NCBI GenBank assembly: GCA_041672845.1
Contig: JBAYYV010000002.1
Span: forward strand, 388,751 to 452,750
Source: JBAYDV01 sp041672845
Lineage (GTDB): Bacteria; Bacteroidota; Bacteroidia; Bacteroidales; UBA932
Length of the DNA: 64,000 nucleotides
Reading direction: 5' to 3'
Below the pieces are notes generated by a model. It made no database searches, was not told where the DNA came from, and saw only the letters and a list, made by a program, of their open reading frames with translations. This document shows positions 49,164 to 58,389 of the stretch, one piece after another. Every line of letters begins with the position of its first letter. Positions within the stretch are counted from its first letter, which is position 1. The position numbers were made by a program, and so were the translations under genes.

Positions 49164-50183
49164 TTATTTTTTTATGTTATTTGAAATATTATTCCACTTA
49201 AAAGAATAAATAATAGACTCGATATGTCTTAAATAATTTAGTTTATTGAATTTGGGCGCATATACAAATACTTCCATAACGATTACTTCTTTTTTATCTT
49301 TAGATAAGAATGAATGAGAAATAAATGGACCACCCATATAGTCATTTTCTAATTCCCATAAACCTCTAGTTTCGGTTATATTAAAATCGTGGTAAGTTAC
49401 TTTTCTAATACCAGGATTTACTAAAGTACTAGTAGTCATAAAAGAGTTTAATCTCATACCAGGAACAAATCTTCCTAAGATTAGATTTCTTTTATTAATA
49501 ATAGACTCTACAGTTAAATCTTTAGGACCAGAATAAGGATATTTATACATTAGAATACCTTGGTTTACATAAGTCGTTTCATAAGAAATCCATATGAATC
49601 CAGGTACATGTTTTTTCAATGAAAAGTCCATGGGAATATATGGAGAACCTCCGAACTCATTCGCTACTATTTTCTGTAAGTTAGCATCATTGTATTTTTT
49701 GGCTATATTTATAACTCTCTCCCTTTCAGCTGTTTCAAAGAAATTAGTTATTTTATCTTGGTTGGTATTAATGAGAGTAAGTGCATCTTTCTGGCTTTTA
49801 GCGGAGATAGCTATTACTGCTTGAGGTTTAGCCCATTCGTTTTTTAAATATCTAATAGTTGACTTTTTAACATTCGGCAATATTTCTAATACAAATATAT
49901 TTCTATGGAATCTGTAAGTACCGTTAAAGGTTGAATGAGGAGCACTAAATACATTGAAAATAGGTTCGTCCTGAGGTAAATATGGATAATCTGCAGATAA
50001 GATAGATCTAATACTTGCGCCTATTGGATTTTCCCATAATTTATTTTCAATAATTACTAATACATCTCCTTCTTTACCACTAATAGTAGGCAAGTATTGT
50101 TCTTTCTCTACTTTTTTATTATTGCCACAGCTTGAAATTAAAATAGTCAATAAACTGATAATTATTAGGTGAAAATATCTCAT
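49164..50183 (-). CDS. DUF4837-family lipoprotein
   Basis: 339 residues, with a lipoprotein signal peptide ending in LISSC (Cys ~19). Matches the Bacteroidetes-specific DUF4837 pattern, with GKEGDVLVIIENKLWENPIG near 36, NGTYRFHRNIFVLEI near 90 and GPKDLTVESI near 218. Function unknown. It lies downstream of rseP on the same strand, 44 bp away, and could share its transcript, tying it loosely to envelope biogenesis. Confidence 0.85.
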   Translation of the reverse strand: MRYFHLIIISLLTILISSCGNNKKVEKEQYLPTISGKEGDVLVIIENKLWENPIGASIRSILSADYPYLPQDEPIFNVFSAPHSTFNGTYRFHRNIFVLEILPNVKKSTIRYLKNEWAKPQAVIAISAKSQKDALTLINTNQDKITNFFETAERERVINIAKKYNDANLQKIVANEFGGSPYIPMDFSLKKHVPGFIWISYETTYVNQGILMYKYPYSGPKDLTVESIINKRNLILGRFVPGMRLNSFMTTSTLVNPGIRKVTYHDFNITETRGLWELENDYMGGPFISHSFLSKDKKEVIVMEVFVYAPKFNKLNYLRHIESIIYSFKWNNISNNIKK

Positions 50184-50227
50184 AATATGTTTTTTTAGTT
50201 AATTAGCAATCATTTATTTTTCTAAAA

Positions 50228-51547
50228 TTAATTAATTAATCGCCCGATATCATTGCCGAAAGCTAAGAATATTAAGGCAAATAATAGTATCATTCCTATT
50301 ATTTGTGCTACTATCAAGAATTTGTCTGAAGGTTTTCTTCTGGTTATCATTTCATATAAAGTAAATATAATATGACCTCCATCTAATCCAGGTATAGGAA
50401 CCAAATTAAGTACACCCAGCATTACCGATAACATAGCTGTAATGTTCCAGAAAATTCTCCAATCCCAGGCTTTTGGGAAAATACTTCCGATAGCTATAAA
50501 ACTCCCGACGCTTTTATAAGCTTTAGTTTGAGGTGAGAATATTAGACCTAATTCTTTTATATAATTAGATATTTGTTCCCATGTTCTATTGGCTCCTGCA
50601 GCTAAACCATCGAATAAACCATATGATTCTTTATCTATTACGAAATCCTTGATATCTGACTGTAACACTAATTCTATCTTACTGTCAGCATTGACTTTCA
50701 AGTTTATACTAATGCTATCTTGTTGTCTTAAAAATATTGTAGAAATAGTTTCGCTTTTATAATGATTTAAAGCCTTTTGTATAGCTCTGAAACGAGGAGT
50801 GGAATATGTTCCTAACTGTACGAATCTATCGTTAGCTAGCAATCCAGAATTAACATTAATAGATGTGTCTGGGATTTCTGCTACAATAATAGGAGCAGAG
50901 AGCATAAACATACCAGCATTATTTAAGCAAGCCGGTAAATATACGGGGTCTAAATTTAAATTAATCGTATCATTATTTCTAATAACGGTAGCTTTAGTAG
51001 CTTGATTTCTTATTAAGTCTAACTGTAAATCTGAAAAATTCTTGGGATAGATATTATCGTTAAAAGAAATAATTTTATCACCGTCTCTAAATCCCATTTC
51101 ATAAGATAAATCATTTGTTTCTATACCGTAAATAGCATTTTCATTTGGTAAAACTTCAGTACCCCAAGTTTGTAGAATAGCTGTATATAAAATTATAGCT
51201 AATATGAAGTTAAATAACACTCCACCAAATAATACTAAAAGTCTTTGCCAAGCTGGTTTAGATCTAAATTCCCATGGTTTAGGGGCGTGATTTATACCTT
51301 CTTTATCTAAAGATTCATCTACCATACCAGATATTTTACAAAATCCTCCAAGTGGAATACAGCCGATACCCCATTCAGTATCACTGTGTTTTGATTTGTA
51401 TTTAACAATAGCAGGAGGGAAGAATAGATAAAACTTTTCTACTCTTATTTTGAATAACTTAGCAAAAAGAAAATGACCAAATTCGTGAATTACGACCAGA
51501 AGAGATAATGCTAGTATTACTTGTATGATTCTTATAATTATATCCAT
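50228..51547 (-). CDS. rseP: RseP/site-2-type intramembrane zinc metalloprotease
   Basis: 439-residue inner-membrane protease. The zinc-binding HEFGH (His21, Glu22, His25) lies in the first membrane helix, the NLVPIPGLDGGHI motif (~370) supplies the third ligand, and two PDZ-like regions lie between. In Proteobacteria it trims anti-sigma factors to activate envelope stress responses; it also clears remnant signal peptides. It follows dxr by a single base, a pairing seen in many genomes. Confidence 0.94.
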   Translation of the reverse strand: MDIIIRIIQVILALSLLVVIHEFGHFLFAKLFKIRVEKFYLFFPPAIVKYKSKHSDTEWGIGCIPLGGFCKISGMVDESLDKEGINHAPKPWEFRSKPAWQRLLVLFGGVLFNFILAIILYTAILQTWGTEVLPNENAIYGIETNDLSYEMGFRDGDKIISFNDNIYPKNFSDLQLDLIRNQATKATVIRNNDTINLNLDPVYLPACLNNAGMFMLSAPIIVAEIPDTSINVNSGLLANDRFVQLGTYSTPRFRAIQKALNHYKSETISTIFLRQQDSISINLKVNADSKIELVLQSDIKDFVIDKESYGLFDGLAAGANRTWEQISNYIKELGLIFSPQTKAYKSVGSFIAIGSIFPKAWDWRIFWNITAMLSVMLGVLNLVPIPGLDGGHIIFTLYEMITRRKPSDKFLIVAQIIGMILLFALIFLAFGNDIGRLIN

Positions 51548-51548
51548 T

Positions 51549-52715
51549 TTATAATTTTTCTATTATTTCACTAGCAAAAAGTCTGCCTTCCTTGTTAGAA
51601 GTCTTTATATCTTCCATAGAAGGGTCTTTTATTAAGCTACTTTTATTGATAACTTTTTCGATAATATCTGGAATTTTATAGAAAGGTATTTTTTCTTTGT
51701 AAACTGCCTGGACGGCAATTTCGTTAGCTGCATTCATTATACATGGTATATTTCCACCTTCTTGAGCAGCATGATATGCTATGTCAATGCAGGGGAATTT
51801 TCTTCTATCAGGTTCTATAAAATCTAATTGTTTAAGTTTGAAAAAATCCAAACGAGGTAAATCTAAATCTATTCTATTAGGATATGTTAATGCATATTGA
51901 ATAGGAATTCTCATGTCTGGGATACCTAACTGAGCTATTATAGCTCCGTCTCGGTATTGTACCATAGAATGAATTATGGATTGAGGATGAATTATTATTT
52001 GAATATCAGAAGGGTTCATCTGAAAAAGTAGGCTTGCTTCTATCATTTCAAATCCTTTATTCATCATGGAAGCAGAATCAATAGTGACTTTTGCACCCAT
52101 ATTCCAGTTTGGATGGTTTAATACTGCCGTCAATTTGGCCATTTTTATTTCTTCGGTGGTTTTATATAGAAAAGGACCACCTGAAGCAGTAAGTAATATT
52201 TTCTCTATCTCTGTTTTTTCTTGACATCCTTGAATTGACTGAAAAATAGCTGAATGTTCAGAATCTACAGGAAGAATAGGTACATGGTATTGAGCGGCGA
52301 GCTTCATAATTACAGAGCCAGCAGCTACTAAAGTTTCTTTATTAGCTAAAGCAATGATTTTTCTTCCACGTATAGCCGATATTACAGGTTCTACTCCAGC
52401 AAATCCTACCATTGCTGCCAAGACCACATCTATTTCATCAGAATTTTCTACTATTTCGCACACAGATTCTATACCTGTAAACACTTTCACGAAAGTCTTA
52501 GAAAGGCCTGCTTGAACCTTATCATAATGATTTGAATCACAAATCACTACTGTATTGGGCTCAAATTCTTTAGCTTGCTCTATTAATAATTTAGAATTTG
52601 TATTAGCAGTTAAAAGTGACACTTCGAATTTGTCAGGGTTTCTTCTGATAATATCAAGGGTTTGAGTACCTATGGAACCTGTCGAACCCAATATTGCTAT
52701 TTTCTTTTTACTCAT
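51549..52715 (-). CDS. dxr: 1-deoxy-D-xylulose 5-phosphate reductoisomerase
   Basis: Second step of the non-mevalonate isoprenoid pathway. The 388 residues open with the NADPH-binding GSTGSIGTQTLDIIRR (~9), then ALANKETLVAAG (~124), LPVDSEHSAIFQ (~150, metal Asp/Glu), TASGGPF (~184), NWNMGAKVTIDSASMMNKGFEMIEA (~210) and NEIAVQAVY near the C-terminus. rseP follows by 1 bp and the M23 peptidase precedes by 1 bp. ispF, the fifth step of the pathway, is at 29.8 kb. Confidence 0.97.
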   Translation of the reverse strand: MSKKKIAILGSTGSIGTQTLDIIRRNPDKFEVSLLTANTNSKLLIEQAKEFEPNTVVICDSNHYDKVQAGLSKTFVKVFTGIESVCEIVENSDEIDVVLAAMVGFAGVEPVISAIRGRKIIALANKETLVAAGSVIMKLAAQYHVPILPVDSEHSAIFQSIQGCQEKTEIEKILLTASGGPFLYKTTEEIKMAKLTAVLNHPNWNMGAKVTIDSASMMNKGFEMIEASLLFQMNPSDIQIIIHPQSIIHSMVQYRDGAIIAQLGIPDMRIPIQYALTYPNRIDLDLPRLDFFKLKQLDFIEPDRRKFPCIDIAYHAAQEGGNIPCIMNAANEIAVQAVYKEKIPFYKIPDIIEKVINKSSLIKDPSMEDIKTSNKEGRLFASEIIEKL

Positions 52716-52716
52716 T

Positions 52717-53577
52717 TTAAAATTTTATATAAAGAGATGGATCAATAGCTTCACCATTATGCCATAACTCGAAATGTAAATGAGATCCTGTACTTAATTC
52801 TCCTGTATTGCCTATTATAGCTATATGTGTACCTGCACTTACTTTATCTCCTGTTTTTACTAACAATTTAATTCCATGTTTATATACTGATATTAAATTA
52901 TTAGCATGTTGAATATGAATGTTATATCCAGTTTTGTCAGACCAATAAGCTGCTATAACTGTTCCGTCTAATGTGGCTGAAACGATAGTGTTTTCTGGTA
53001 CAGCTATATCAATAAATGGATGTGAAATAATAGGGTCATATTCTTGAGTGATTACACCTGTAGCTGGAGGAAAGAATAATAGATTTTCTAATTGATTTAT
53101 TTTCTTGTTCCCAGTATTTCTTAAATGATATTTTTCATAATCCATAATTTCTTTTCTAACAAGAGAATCTTCTTTATTTCGTTTAGCATTAGTAATTTCC
53201 TTTTTAACTTTAATAGGACTTTTTAATTGAATTAAGCTATCTATCTTTATAGGTTCTTGACCTATTACTATTTTTTGGATATTAGTTAGTTGCAAGCTTA
53301 TGATATCTATTTCTTGCTGAAGTGAATCCACTTTTACAGCATTTCTTACTGCTTCTATTCTAGTCTCTGAAGATGGATATCCTGGAATAAGAAGTCTTAA
53401 AGGGGTATAAAAAACAAGTAATAATAATAATGTTAATAATATTATGAAACTTAACGAAATCCAAAGTATAATTTTACTTTTAGAAGTTACTAAAGTATGA
53501 ACATTCTCATGAGTCTGTTCATGAGTAATATCTAAACGATATTTTACATTATATTTTCTTTTTTTATCTTTAACCAT
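52717..53577 (-). CDS. M23-family peptidoglycan endopeptidase
   Basis: 286 residues. A short basic N-terminal tail, a transmembrane helix at ~33-54, a coiled-coil stalk (~75-170) and a LytM domain with intact zinc motifs: HPFID (HxxxD, ~197) and HLHFEL (HxH, ~260). In contrast to the EnvC-like gene at 9 kb, this one should be catalytically active, anchored in the inner membrane and cleaving peptide crossbridges. First gene of the M23-dxr-rseP-DUF4837 run, divergent from ruvX by 24 bp. Confidence 0.92.
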   Translation of the reverse strand: MVKDKKRKYNVKYRLDITHEQTHENVHTLVTSKSKIILWISLSFIILLTLLLLLVFYTPLRLLIPGYPSSETRIEAVRNAVKVDSLQQEIDIISLQLTNIQKIVIGQEPIKIDSLIQLKSPIKVKKEITNAKRNKEDSLVRKEIMDYEKYHLRNTGNKKINQLENLLFFPPATGVITQEYDPIISHPFIDIAVPENTIVSATLDGTVIAAYWSDKTGYNIHIQHANNLISVYKHGIKLLVKTGDKVSAGTHIAIIGNTGELSTGSHLHFELWHNGEAIDPSLYIKF

Positions 53578-53589
53578 TAGTTATTTAAC

Positions 53590-53597
53590 TAAATTTG
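53590..53597 (+). promoter_or_regulatory. -7 promoter box abutting ruvX (predicted leaderless)
   Basis: Reads TAAATTTG, 4 nt before the ATG at 53602, inside a 24-bp divergent intergenic gap. Confidence 0.55.
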
Positions 53598-53601
53598 CAA
53601 C

Positions 53602-54015
53602 ATGAAAAGATTTATAGGTATAGATTATGGGAAAAAACGTACAGGAATAGCTATTTCTGATCCACTTGGAATTTTTGCTAGTCCCATAGAAACTGTACCT
53701 ACTGCAAAGATAATGGAATATTTGAAAAAATGTACTGAAACCTATGAAGTAGAGAGATTTGTAGTAGGATATCCGATGAATCTAAATAACAAACCTTCTG
53801 AGTGTGCTCAATATGTAAGTGTTTTTTTAAAACAATTAGATAAAAAATTTAAAAATACACCATATACACTTGAAGACGAGCGTTTTACATCAGTCTTAGC
53901 TATGAAATCTATGATAGCTGGTGGTATGAAAAAATCAGATAGGAGAGAGAAAAGAGCTGTTGACAAAATAAGTGCGGCTTTAATTTTGCAGACTTATATG
54001 GATAGAAAGAAATAG
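53602..54015 (+). CDS. ruvX: Putative pre-16S rRNA nuclease / Holliday junction resolvase YqgF
   Basis: 137-residue RNase H-like protein beginning RFIGIDYGKKRTGIAISDPLG, with VVGYPMNLNNKP (~54) and LEDERFTSVLA (~91, catalytic Glu region) and a final KISAALILQTYMD. Family members process the 5' end of 16S rRNA and resemble RuvC. First gene of a ruvX-def-phosphomutase run (def starts 32 bp after). Confidence 0.93.
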   Translation: MKRFIGIDYGKKRTGIAISDPLGIFASPIETVPTAKIMEYLKKCTETYEVERFVVGYPMNLNNKPSECAQYVSVFLKQLDKKFKNTPYTLEDERFTSVLAMKSMIAGGMKKSDRREKRAVDKISAALILQTYMDRKK

Positions 54016-54047
54016 AAACAGATAAAATTTTAGATAAAAGATATAAT

Positions 54048-54617
54048 ATGATATTACCTATTTACATTTATGGTTCTGCAGTTCTTAGAGCCCAAGCGAA
54101 AGAAATCGATATTAAAAATATAGATAAAGAAGAATTTAAGAAATATCTTGATAATATGTGGGAGACTATGTATGATTCTGATGGAGTCGGTCTTGCAGCT
54201 CCACAAGCAGGAATAAGTGAAAGATTATTCGTCATAGATGGTTCAGATATGAAATCAGTATATCCATATTTAAATGGATTTAAAAGAGTTATGATTAATC
54301 CTGAAATATTAGAAGAAAGTAAAGAAACAGTTTCTTTCGGTGAAGGATGTTTATCAGTTCCTAATATTTATGGTGATGTAATTCGTCCGGCGAAGATCAA
54401 AATAAAATATTTTGATGAAAATTTAGAAGAAGAAATAGAGGAATTAGATGGATATAAAGCTAGAATGGTCCAGCATGAATTTGATCATCTTAATGGAGTC
54501 TTATTTGTAGATAGATTCCCTCAAATAAGAAAAAAAATGATTCGTAGTAAACTTCATAATATTTCTAATGGCAAATTTAAAGTCTCTTATAAATTCAAAC
54601 AAACTAAAAAGAAATAG
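54048..54617 (+). CDS. def: Peptide deformylase
   Basis: Removes the formyl group from nascent proteins. The 189 residues contain motif 1 GVGLAAPQAGIS (~45), motif 2 EGCLSVP (~102, metal Cys) and motif 3 QHEFDHLNG (~144, metal His residues). C-terminal tail is Lys-rich. The next gene begins 1 bp after its stop. Confidence 0.96.
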   Translation: MILPIYIYGSAVLRAQAKEIDIKNIDKEEFKKYLDNMWETMYDSDGVGLAAPQAGISERLFVIDGSDMKSVYPYLNGFKRVMINPEILEESKETVSFGEGCLSVPNIYGDVIRPAKIKIKYFDENLEEEIEELDGYKARMVQHEFDHLNGVLFVDRFPQIRKKMIRSKLHNISNGKFKVSYKFKQTKKK

Positions 54618-54618
54618 T

Positions 54619-56094
54619 ATGAAAGCTTTTCATGCTTACGATATAAGAGGTATTTATAATGTTGAATTTAATAAGGAAGATGTTTATAAAATAGGTTTCT
54701 TTTTAAGAGAATTATTAAATACTGATAAAATATTAGTTGGAAGAGATGATAGAATTTCCTCTCCTGAAATTCATGATTTTTTATTAAAAGGTATATGTGA
54801 TTCAGGTGCAGATGTTTATGATTTAGGTCTGGCGACCACACCTTTAGTATATTTTTCTACTGCTATTAAATGCTTCGATGCTTCTGTTCAAATCACAGCT
54901 TCTCATAATCCTAAACAGTACAATGGTCTTAAAATATCTAAGACTAATGCTTTGCCGGTAGGCTATGACACAGGATTAAAAACATTAGAAACTTGGGTTA
55001 ATGAAGGCCACGAAATCCAAGTGGTCGAAAAGAAAGGTCAAGTCTTCGATTTAGATATGAAAAAAGATTATCTAAAATTTCAATTAAGATATCTTGGCGA
55101 TATTTCAAATCTTAATGTTACAGCTGATTTATCTAATGGAATGGCTTCATTATTCATAAAGGATATCCTGGGAGAAGGTGTTAAGGCTAGTGCCAATGCT
55201 AATACTAAACGACCTAATATTCATTATTTGTTCGATATTATGGATGGTAATTTCCCTAATCATGAAGCTAATCCATTAATTCCTGAAAATACGGCAGTGC
55301 TTAGAAAAACTGTAGTAGAAAATGGTTCTGACTGTGGTGTGATTTATGATGGAGATGCAGATCGAGTAGCTTTCGTAGATGAAAATGGTCGTGCTATTTC
55401 TCCTGATTTAATGATTGCAGTTTTAGGTAATTTCTTTCTGAAAGGTTGTGGGTCATCTCCTAGAGCCAAAGAAATCCAAACTGAATTAGCTAAGAAAGAG
55501 AACTTATCTGCAGGGACTAAGATGTCCAGATCTGTTAAACGAAAGTTAGTAACAGTTATACAAGATATTAGAAGTTCTAAAGCTATTGGAGAATATTTAG
55601 CTCCTATGGGTGGTAAAATGTACACTTGGAAAGTAGGTAGAGCTTATGCAGCACCTAAATTAAGAGAAATCGATGGACTATTCGGTGGAGAACTTGCAGG
55701 CCATTATTATTTTAAAGACTTTTTTTATTCAGATAGTGGAATTTTAGCTTCATTAATACTTATGGATATTGTTTCTCAAATGAAACATAAAGGCGTGAAA
55801 TTATCTGAACTTATCGATCATATTATTCATTATGAAAATTCTGGAGAAATAAATTTCAGAATAAAGGATAAACAAGCAGCCATGGATAAAGTCCGTAACT
55901 ATTTCGAATCTAAAGAAACACCTACTAAGGTAATGGACTTCGATGGTTACAGATTGGAATTCCCAGACTGGTGGTTCAATATTAGACCTTCAAATACAGA
56001 ACCTTATTTAAGATTTTTATGTGAAGCTACTACTAAAGAATTGCTTGCAGAAAAAATTTCTATAACTCGCTCTATTATTGAACAATTTAAATAA
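54619..56094 (+). CDS. Phosphomannomutase / phosphoglucomutase
   Basis: 491-residue alpha-D-phosphohexomutase from the ATG at 54619 (a longer frame runs back into def). Motifs: the N-terminal AYDIRGIYN, active-site serine ITASHNPKQYNGLK (~100), metal-binding YDGDADR (~249), sugar-binding GGELAGHYYF (~356) and phosphate-binding RPSNTEPYLR (~460). It makes mannose-1-P or glucose-1-P for surface glycans; choice between sugars is not set by the motifs visible here. A charged linker at ~290-330 is longer than usual. Confidence 0.9.
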   Translation: MKAFHAYDIRGIYNVEFNKEDVYKIGFFLRELLNTDKILVGRDDRISSPEIHDFLLKGICDSGADVYDLGLATTPLVYFSTAIKCFDASVQITASHNPKQYNGLKISKTNALPVGYDTGLKTLETWVNEGHEIQVVEKKGQVFDLDMKKDYLKFQLRYLGDISNLNVTADLSNGMASLFIKDILGEGVKASANANTKRPNIHYLFDIMDGNFPNHEANPLIPENTAVLRKTVVENGSDCGVIYDGDADRVAFVDENGRAISPDLMIAVLGNFFLKGCGSSPRAKEIQTELAKKENLSAGTKMSRSVKRKLVTVIQDIRSSKAIGEYLAPMGGKMYTWKVGRAYAAPKLREIDGLFGGELAGHYYFKDFFYSDSGILASLILMDIVSQMKHKGVKLSELIDHIIHYENSGEINFRIKDKQAAMDKVRNYFESKETPTKVMDFDGYRLEFPDWWFNIRPSNTEPYLRFLCEATTKELLAEKISITRSIIEQFK

Positions 56095-56163
56095 TTAAAT
56101 TGTTGCCAGTTAGACAAATGATAGTAGTTAGACAGCCTATTTATTAATATTAGAGAATAAAAT

Positions 56164-56697
56164 CTAAAATAGGCCTTTTGGAATATGGAGGCTTATTTTT
56201 TTGTGCTCTATATCGAGATCTATGAGCATATCATCATGATAAGGAATAAGGATATCATTCTTATCAGATTTATTTGTATTGGATATTTCGAAACAGATGT
56301 TTCCTGAGAAATCATGAACAGCAGAAATAATTCCAACTGAATTATTTTCAGAAGTTAATATTTCAAAACCTATTAAATCTGATAGTTGGAAATCATCATC
56401 TTGAGAATTTTCGTTAGGTAATGCTTCATTTAAATAATAAAGTGTTGCTCCAGAAAGATTATCAGCATCAGATAACTGATCGACACTTTCGAATTTTACT
56501 ATTGCTTTATCATTCCCTTTATATTTAATGTCGGAAATAAAGAAAGGAACCAAAAGTCCATCAAAAATGATAAACATTGGTTCCTCTAATTTAATATTTT
56601 CCATTTTAGATGAAAAAACTATACTAACTACTCCTTCTGTACCATAAGATTTATGGACACGAGCTATAGGAGTTAAGTCATCTAATGTAGGAAACAT
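56164..56697 (-). CDS. rimM: 16S rRNA processing protein RimM
   Basis: 177-residue RimM with the N-terminal PRC-like barrel (ARVHKSYGTEGVVSI, ~13), a linker and a C-terminal PRC domain (LIGFEILTSENNSVGIISAVHDFSGN, ~106; ILIPYHDDMLIDLDIEHKKI, ~150). It assists 30S head assembly by binding S19. It follows rpsP by 5 bp, the normal pairing with the 30S subunit gene. Confidence 0.95.
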   Translation of the reverse strand: MFPTLDDLTPIARVHKSYGTEGVVSIVFSSKMENIKLEEPMFIIFDGLLVPFFISDIKYKGNDKAIVKFESVDQLSDADNLSGATLYYLNEALPNENSQDDDFQLSDLIGFEILTSENNSVGIISAVHDFSGNICFEISNTNKSDKNDILIPYHDDMLIDLDIEHKKISLHIPKGLF

Positions 56698-56702
56698 AAG
56701 AT

Positions 56703-57338
56703 TTAAGCCTTAGTTTCTTCTTTAGGAGCTTTAGCTTTAGGAGTTTCAGATTTAAGAACTTCTTTAGCTTTAGGAGCTTCAGCTTTAGGAGCTTCTTTTA
56801 CGGCTTCTTTCGCAGCTTCTAAGTTTGCTTCTTTTTCAGCGGCTTTAGCAGCAGCTATTTCTTGAAGTTTGATAGCTTCTTCAGCTTTTCTCTTCGAGAT
56901 TACTTCTGCTCTAGCGTTATTAACTTTAGTCTCAGCTTCTAGAGCATCTCTTTCAGCTTGTGCGTGTGCAGTAGTAAGAGTATCTAATTTCTTAGAGATC
57001 TTAGCATCTCTAGCTACTTTCCAATCGTTCCATCTTTTATCAGCTACTTCTTCAGTTAATGCGCCTTTTGTGATACCACCATTAAGGTGTTTTCTAAGCA
57101 GAACTCCTTCATAAGAAAGGATTCTACGGCAGGTGTCACTAGGTTGTGCACCTTTTTCTAACCAATAAAGGGCTTTTTCTGAATCTAAAGTGATTTTAGC
57201 TGGATCTAAATTTGGATTGTATGAGCCGATACGCTCAATAATGCGACCATCACGTGGTGATCTTGCGTCTGTTACGACTACATGAAAATAAGCAAGATGC
57301 TTTTTCCCATGGCGTGCTAAACGAATTTTAACTGACAT
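56703..57338 (-). CDS. rpsP: 30S ribosomal protein S16 with long C-terminal extension
   Basis: 211 residues. Residues 1-80 are a normal S16 (VKIRLARHGKKHLAYFHVVVTDARSPRDGRIIERIGSYNP, split), followed by an 80-90 residue S16 plus ~120-residue Ala/Lys/Glu-rich tail with Pro-Lys-Ala repeats (KAEAPKAKEVLKSETPKAKA). Such tails are frequent in Bacteroidetes S16. The tail is low complexity and probably unstructured. rimM follows 5 bp later. Confidence 0.95.
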   Translation of the reverse strand: MSVKIRLARHGKKHLAYFHVVVTDARSPRDGRIIERIGSYNPNLDPAKITLDSEKALYWLEKGAQPSDTCRRILSYEGVLLRKHLNGGITKGALTEEVADKRWNDWKVARDAKISKKLDTLTTAHAQAERDALEAETKVNNARAEVISKRKAEEAIKLQEIAAAKAAEKEANLEAAKEAVKEAPKAEAPKAKEVLKSETPKAKAPKEETKA

Positions 57339-57401
57339 AAAAATTTACTTTAAAAGTTTATTATTTAATATAACTTCCTAATCTTCACGAGAAAAGGCAC
57401 G

Positions 57402-57409
57402 CAAATATA
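57402..57409 (-). promoter_or_regulatory. -7 promoter box for rpsP-rimM
   Basis: Minus strand reads TATATTTG, with a TTTG 16 bp upstream that could be the -33 element. It leaves a leader of about 60 nt before rpsP. In the 291-bp gap 57339-57629 I see only this promoter and the terminator of the cyclophilin gene. Confidence 0.5.
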
Positions 57410-57493
57410 GTATAATTATTTGAAACAAAAAAAATAGATAAAAAATTATCTAAAAAATAGTAATGTAATAGGTGGTGTTTAGAATATGGATAT

Positions 57494-57528
57494 AAAAAAA
57501 GTCTGGATTTTATTTCCAAACTTTTTTT
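57494..57528 (-). terminator. Rho-independent terminator after the cyclophilin gene
   Basis: AAAAAAAGTCTGGA (57494-57507) pairs with TTCCAAACTTTTTTT (57514-57528) with one bulge-like mismatch and a short loop. Symmetric, so it could act in both directions; on the minus strand it ends the cyclophilin transcript 100 bp past its stop. Confidence 0.7.
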
Positions 57529-57629
57529 ATCTAAAACTTAACCTATAAAAAAACTATCTAATTATAGTAATAACAATAAACGTGCCAAATTTTTAGACTA
57601 TATAAAATGTATTTGAAAAATTAACTGAA

Positions 57630-58277
57630 TTATTTCTTTTCAGGAATTATAGAAATAATTTTAATAGGGTTTAGTGGGCAGTCACGATTGTTTGTTTGAA
57701 CTTCTGCGATTTCGTCGATTATATCTAATCCATCTAACGTTTTTCCGAAAATAGTGTATTGTCCATCTAATTGAGCACAATTTCTTTCATCTTGTACGAT
57801 ATAGAATTGTGATCCAGAAGAAGCTTTTTCAGGGTTAATTTGATCACCCTGTCTAGCTGCTGCTAAAGCACCTTTAATATGGTTTAAAGCTGGGTTTATT
57901 TCTGCTGGAATAGTATATCCAGGTCCACCTGTACCGAAATGTGCAGAATTTTTAGCATCTTTAGTTAGAGGGTCCCCAGTTTGAATCATAAATCCATTGA
58001 TTACTCTATGGAAAAGTATATTGTTATAAAAACCTTCAGAGGCTAGTTTAACAAAATTGTCTCTATGTTTAGGAGTTTCTTTATAAAGCTGAACTTTAAT
58101 GTCTCCCATCGTAGTTTTAATAAGGAAAATAGGGCTCTCAGATAGAGAGGCAGTGTCGAATAATAATTTTTTCTCCATTTTTTTTGTATTTTTTGTATTT
58201 GACTGATTACCACAAGCGGTTAATAGGGCACCTAATCCGATTACTAGTGCCATTAATATTAATGTTCTAAATTTCAT
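57630..58277 (-). CDS. Cyclophilin-type peptidylprolyl isomerase, lipoprotein
   Basis: 215 residues. Signal peptide ending in LLTAC (Cys ~22), then a cyclophilin domain with HRDNFVKLASEGFYNNILFHRVINGFMIQTGDP (~76, catalytic Arg in FHRV), GGPGYTIPAE (~118), SSGSQFYIVQ (~155) and LDGQYTIFGKTLDGLDIID (~175). It should speed proline isomerisation of envelope proteins. It has its own promoter with a 70-nt leader containing a small hairpin. Confidence 0.93.
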   Translation of the reverse strand: MKFRTLILMALVIGLGALLTACGNQSNTKNTKKMEKKLLFDTASLSESPIFLIKTTMGDIKVQLYKETPKHRDNFVKLASEGFYNNILFHRVINGFMIQTGDPLTKDAKNSAHFGTGGPGYTIPAEINPALNHIKGALAAARQGDQINPEKASSGSQFYIVQDERNCAQLDGQYTIFGKTLDGLDIIDEIAEVQTNNRDCPLNPIKIISIIPEKK

Positions 58278-58353
58278 GGATATTTTATTTTAGATGTTTT
58301 ATTTAATTTTTCTTAAATTTGAATTCGTTTACCATAAATGTAAACTTGAATCA

Positions 58354-58361
58354 CAAAGATA
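58354..58361 (-). promoter_or_regulatory. -7 promoter box for the cyclophilin gene
   Basis: Minus strand reads TATCTTTG. The leader holds the inverted repeat GTTTAC/GTAAAC (58327-58345, 7-nt loop). Confidence 0.55.
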
Positions 58362-58389
58362 ACAATTTACTATATTCTAGCATATATAT

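Noticed and set aside
54568..54618. Upstream ATG for the phosphohexomutase
   Set aside because: The 17 extra codons overlap the def coding end in another frame and the product would not start like its family; the ATG at 54619 does.
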